Both the position numbers and the translations under genes were made by a program. This document shows positions 56,886 through 59,742 of a stretch of 59,742 nucleotides of DNA, piece by piece. Each line of letters starts with the position of its first letter. Positions within the stretch are counted from its first letter, which is position 1. Where the stretch lies: NCBI GenBank assembly GCA_023443725.1, contig JAEZTF010000019.1, positions 1-59,742 on the forward strand, written 5' to 3'. The notes under the pieces are model-generated. The model was not told the origin of the DNA and ran no database searches. It saw nothing but the letters and a program-made list of their open reading frames with translations. Origin of the DNA: Candidatus Parcubacteria bacterium (lineage in GTDB: Bacteria; Patescibacteriota; Microgenomatia; UBA12405).

Positions 56886-57536
56886 TTACTTTAAATTAGA
56901 CAACCCGTCAATTACAGCCTTAATATCAGAGAGTTTGAAGCCTCGACGAAAGAGAGAAGCCATTATTTTTTGACGATAATTAAAATCTTTAAGCAAATCG
57001 GCAGAAATTCTCTTTTTGTTGAGATATTTTTCAATTAGCTTTTGATCGTCATCTAAAGTAAATCGGTTGGTAATTTCTGGATTAATTTCGATTCCTTGTT
57101 GGGATAATAGATATAATATTTGAGTTTTGGATTTGTGACGATTCTTGTTTATAAAATAAGAAACAAAACTCTCTTGATTTAAAAGATTTTTGGAATTTAG
57201 ATTTGTAATTATTTGATCAATAATAATTGAAATAGAATCGGAAGTAATTAAATTAAATTTTTTTCTGATTTTCTGAAAGAATAATTTTAATTTTAATTTA
57301 AGATTCTTTTCTGTTTTTGGAGAAATAGCGATTTGACGAAGTGCGTACTCACGTCCTAGATAAAGAAGTGAGGTATTTGTAATAATCTCATACAGTTTTT
57401 GATCAATTTCTTGTCCTTTATGTAAAGACAATTTAACAACATCGTCAATAAATAAAGGTAGATATGACCCGTCTGAGAAAATTAAATTGACTCGATTAGT
57501 AATTCGACTAGCTTTTATATTAGACAGCTGCAGCAT
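56886..57536 (-). CDS. recX: RecX-family regulator
   Basis: 216 residues with tandem three-helix repeats of RecX: YALRQIAISPKTEKNLKLKL, NKNRHKSKTQILYLLSQQGI and RQKIMASLFRRGFKLSDIKAVI. It binds RecA filaments and limits them. The start overlaps the recA 3' end by 17 bases, so the two are translationally linked. The N-terminus has a beta-rich extension (RVNLIFSDGSYLPLFID) as in some Gram-positive RecX. Confidence 0.85.
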   Translation of the reverse strand: MLQLSNIKASRITNRVNLIFSDGSYLPLFIDDVVKLSLHKGQEIDQKLYEIITNTSLLYLGREYALRQIAISPKTEKNLKLKLKLFFQKIRKKFNLITSDSISIIIDQIITNLNSKNLLNQESFVSYFINKNRHKSKTQILYLLSQQGIEINPEITNRFTLDDDQKLIEKYLNKKRISADLLKDFNYRQKIMASLFRRGFKLSDIKAVIDGLSNLK

Positions 57537-58566
57537 CTTTTACTTTTTGCCAAATTTGATCTTGAATTTCTTTGAAAATCTTTGGGTTTTCTTTGAAATA
57601 TTTTTTAACAGCTTCTCGACCTTGAATATTTTGATCACCAAGTTTAAAGAAAGCACCAGCTTTGGTAATAATTTCGTATTGAACAGCTAAATCAACGACA
57701 CTGCCAGTATTGGAAATACCTTCGCTATTCATGATATCGAATTCAGCTTCTTTAAATGGAGGAGCAACTTTATTTTTGATAATCCTAGCTCTGTGTTGGG
57801 ATCCAATTGATTCACCAGCAGCAGTTTTAATATTGGCAACTTTACGAAGATCAATTCTGACTGAAGCGTAAAATTTAAGAGCTAAACCACCAGGAGTAGT
57901 TTCTGGGTTACCAAACATAACGCCGATTTTTTGGCGAATTTGATTGGTAAAAATAACTACAGCTTTTGATTTGGAAATGGCTCCAGTAAGTTTTCGTAGT
58001 GCTTGAGACATAAGTCTGGCTTGAACACCCATCATAGAATCACCCATATCGCCTTCGATTTCGGCTTTTGGAACAAGAGCGGCAACGGAATCTACAACGA
58101 TGACATCGACTGCATTTGATCTAACTAAAGTTTCCACAATTTCTAGAGCTTGTTCACCATTGTCTGGTTGAGAAATTAAAAGATTGTCAACATCGACACC
58201 AACAGCAGCAGCACGAAGAGGTTCGAGAGCATGTTCAACGTCAATAAAAGCAACATTGCCACCTGATTTTTGAGCTTCGGCAATAACATGTAAACATAAA
58301 GTAGTTTTTCCAGAAGCCTCTGGTCCAAAAATTTCAGTAATACGACCACGTGGTAAGCCACCAACACCAAGAGCAATATCAACTGGCATACAACCAGTAG
58401 AAATAACCTCAATAGACATATCGGCTTTGCGTTCGCCCATTTTCATAATCGAGCCAGTACCATAGGCTTTGGTAATTTGTTCCATGGCTAATCGAATAGC
58501 TTCATTTTTTTGATCTTTATTACCACCGACTGGAGAACTAATTTTTGTTTCTTTTTTCTTTTTCAT
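57520..58566 (-). CDS. recA: Recombinase RecA
   Basis: 348 residues. Walker A GPEASGKTTLC, Walker B VIVVDSVAALVP, the L1/L2 loops (GDSMMGVQARL, TNQIRQKIGVMFGNPETTPGG) and the C-terminal domain ending in a short basic tail. DNA strand exchange and SOS-type coprotease. No LexA-like box is visible upstream. The start ATG has AT-rich sequence upstream without a clear Shine-Dalgarno. Confidence 0.97.
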   Translation of the reverse strand: MKKKKETKISSPVGGNKDQKNEAIRLAMEQITKAYGTGSIMKMGERKADMSIEVISTGCMPVDIALGVGGLPRGRITEIFGPEASGKTTLCLHVIAEAQKSGGNVAFIDVEHALEPLRAAAVGVDVDNLLISQPDNGEQALEIVETLVRSNAVDVIVVDSVAALVPKAEIEGDMGDSMMGVQARLMSQALRKLTGAISKSKAVVIFTNQIRQKIGVMFGNPETTPGGLALKFYASVRIDLRKVANIKTAAGESIGSQHRARIIKNKVAPPFKEAEFDIMNSEGISNTGSVVDLAVQYEIITKAGAFFKLGDQNIQGREAVKKYFKENPKIFKEIQDQIWQKVKDAAAV

Positions 58567-58675
58567 AAATTTATATTTTTAATTAACTGTAATAGTGATA
58601 CCAAGCCAGACTATATCAAGTCAATAAGCAAAACACGAATAAAAGCCGAAACTAGTAAATTTAAATTTAATTAAG

Positions 58676-58681
58676 TAAAAT
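58676..58681 (+). promoter_or_regulatory. -10 box of tRNA-Pro
   Basis: TAAAAT 12 bases before the tRNA-Pro gene, giving a transcript start a few bases before the mature end. No clean -35. Confidence 0.5.
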
Positions 58682-58693
58682 ACACAAGTACTA

Positions 58694-58767
58694 CGGGGAT
58701 TGGCGCAATTGGCTAGCGCGCACGCATGGGGTGCGTGAGGTTGCAGGTTCGAATCCTGTATTCCCGA
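58694..58767 (+). tRNA. tRNA-Pro (GGG anticodon)
   Basis: Acceptor CGGGGAT pairs with ATTCCCG; anticodon stem CACGC/GCGTG encloses ATGGGGT (anticodon GGG, reads CCC); T arm GCAGG-TTCGAAT-CCTGT; discriminator A. CCA is not encoded. 74 bases. Confidence 0.95.
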
Positions 58768-58782
58768 CTTCGTTAAAACTTC

Positions 58783-58799
58783 GTCGGGCGAAGCCCGAC
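58783..58799. repeat. Palindrome between tRNA-Pro and ppa
   Basis: GTCGGGC-gaa-GCCCGAC, a 7-bp perfect stem with a 3-base loop starting 16 bases after the tRNA. On the minus strand GAAGTTTT follows, so it may weakly terminate ppa. The 3-base-loop style resembles the palindrome inside the tRNA-Glu scar. Confidence 0.6.
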
Positions 58800-58802
58800 A
58801 AA

Positions 58803-59363
58803 TTATTCTCGAACATGAGAAGCGGACAATTCGATTCCCTTTTCTTTTTGCTCTTCTAGATAAACTTTATTTGATTCTTTGATAATTTTGTAGGCCTCAG
58901 TACGATTGAGCCAACCCTTGACGGTGACATCTTTTTCTTCAAGACGTTTGTATTCAGTGAAAAAATGAACTAATTCTTTTAAAAAGTGAGGTTCGACATC
59001 TTTTAGAGTTTTAATATGATCGTAATTAGGATTTTTTAGAGGAACAGCAAGGATTTTTTCATCGTCTCCATTTTCATCAGACATAATTAAGACACCAACT
59101 GGTCTAACTTCAATTAAACAGCCAGTAAATACAGGAGAGTTGGTAATAATCATAACATCGAGATGATCACCATCTTTTGATCTAGTTTCTGGGATAAAAC
59201 CATAATCAACTGGATAATGCATTGGAGAATGAAGAACTCGATCAAGTTTAATAATATCCAACTCTTCATCATACTCATATTTATTGTGAGTTTCCTTGGC
59301 AATTTCAACAATAGCGTTGACGATTTGGGGAGATTGATGTCCTAAATGAACTGAAGAATTCAT
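58803..59363 (-). CDS. ppa: Inorganic pyrophosphatase
   Basis: 186 residues, family I. YEYDEELDIIKLDRVL, YPVDYGFIPET, and DGDHLDVMIIT with the metal-binding aspartates. Hydrolyses pyrophosphate and so drives the synthetases and nucleotidyltransferases here. TATAAT lies about 14 bases before the ATG on the minus strand. Confidence 0.95.
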   Translation of the reverse strand: MNSSVHLGHQSPQIVNAIVEIAKETHNKYEYDEELDIIKLDRVLHSPMHYPVDYGFIPETRSKDGDHLDVMIITNSPVFTGCLIEVRPVGVLIMSDENGDDEKILAVPLKNPNYDHIKTLKDVEPHFLKELVHFFTEYKRLEEKDVTVKGWLNRTEAYKIIKESNKVYLEEQKEKGIELSASHVRE

Positions 59364-59433
59364 ATTTGATTGTCTGGATTATAACACCGTAAAATAATTA
59401 AAGCAATTTAACTAAATATGTATTCGTTATGTA

Positions 59434-59742
59434 TTAATTTCCCCATTTCCAATTAGTAATACTCTTATTCATACTACTTGGCATATTAAACATGAAGTCT
59501 GGTTTGTAGTTAATTAATACTGCCGGGGAAGTATTATTACTAACCTTATTAGCATAAGATCTAGTAATATTGACTAAATTAGTTCCATAAAGACTACCAT
59601 TAATGACTAATTGTGCCCCACTTCCTCCAATATTAATATTATTACCGACTAAGATTCCATCAACACGAGTTACTGATTCATCAATAGTAATATCACCTTT
59701 AGCGACTATCATGGATATTGGAGTCGTTTTGTTTTGAGTAAT
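59434..59742 (-). CDS. Surface beta-repeat protein, N-terminal part outside window
   Basis: The last 102 codons of a minus-strand gene that continues past the right edge: the frame is open to base 59742 with no start that must be used. Short repeats (GDITIDESVTRVDGILVGNNINIGGSG, then LVINGSLYGTNLVNI) form a bactofilin-like or right-handed solenoid pattern, followed by PAVLINYKPDFMF and a short end. Such C-terminal solenoids occur in large exported Patescibacteria proteins. Function unknown. Confidence 0.6.
   Translation of the reverse strand: MTQNKTTPISMIVAKGDITIDESVTRVDGILVGNNINIGGSGAQLVINGSLYGTNLVNITRSYANKVSNNTSPAVLINYKPDFMFNMPSSMNKSITNWKWGN

Noticed and set aside
1..59742. UGA recoding (as in Gracilibacteria/Absconditabacteria)
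   Set aside because: TGA ends argS, the 39-aa ORF and others at expected lengths, and no gene needs TGA read-through to keep its domains.

Overview
The window is a low-GC (roughly one third G+C by eye), gene-dense bacterial chromosome segment that reads like a member of the Patescibacteria/CPR, most likely in the Microgenomates group. The reasons are the very tight gene packing, many small membrane-anchored surface proteins with Thr/Pro linkers (GLUG repeats, lamin-tail domains, CAP domain, bactofilin-like beta-solenoid), the single-domain GIY-YIG ORF, the CxxC-x17-CxxC zinc protein, and a core gene set without biosynthetic operons. TGA is used as an ordinary stop (argS and the 39-aa ORF end in it), so this is not one of the UGA-glycine lineages. 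The phylum call is inference.

Layout. 1-3000: end of a membrane glycosyltransferase-like gene, a GIY-YIG ORF lodged against tRNA-Glu, and a large GLUG-repeat surface protein. 3000-12700: a 76-aa unknown, maf, a GHMP kinase and a HAD protein divergently transcribed, a glycosyltransferase, an LCP ligase, a zinc-ribbon protein, an M29 aminopeptidase and a phosphomannomutase. 12700-20600: a free-standing tRNA-binding domain plus argS, then lon, era, nadE and a YtxH-like protein. 20600-26600: obg, a small zinc protein and a minus-strand operon (RRM protein, MFS, dus, coiled coil, trxA, rlmN). 26600-33400: metallo-beta-lactamase hydrolase, tRNA-Gln, bactofilin-like protein, HD-GYP protein, a 470-base non-coding block, an Erm-type methylase, a nucleotidyltransferase, a GT2-GtrA fusion and trmD. 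33400-42100: gltX followed by a surface-protein operon, dacA, aspS, a second non-coding block, and a protein with thrombospondin-like repeats. 42100-52000: recJ, RRM protein, cca, a YerB/wHTH/AbrB/SecD/SecF operon, two tiny ORFs, RNase P RNA and a PerM-type permease. 52000-59742: miaA, ychF, NMNAT, HU, RNase Y, recX-recA, tRNA-Pro, ppa and a partial surface protein.

The genes serve translation and tRNA maturation (argS, gltX, aspS, trmD, dus, miaA, cca, rnpB, rlmN, three tRNAs), RNA and protein turnover (rny, lon), DNA repair (recA, recX, recJ), NAD synthesis (nadE, NMNAT), secretion (secDF) and envelope construction (sugar-nucleotide enzymes, LCP, D,D-carboxypeptidase, surface proteins).

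The most interesting signals are structural. (1) Two tRNA genes (Glu, Gln) each have their first 11-12 bases duplicated upstream, and both duplications break at the same D-arm position next to a small CCC-AAA-GGG palindrome; the Glu case also carries the GIY-YIG ORF. (2) A palindromic repeat occurs both between genes (before cca) and in frame inside miaA, like the Rickettsia palindromic elements. (3) A large share of start codons lie 5-8 bases after a TATAAT-like box with no ribosome binding site, pointing to widespread leaderless translation, while a minority use strong AGGAGG leaders. (4) Two blocks rich in hairpins, without ORFs and ending in terminators, look like unassigned structured RNAs.
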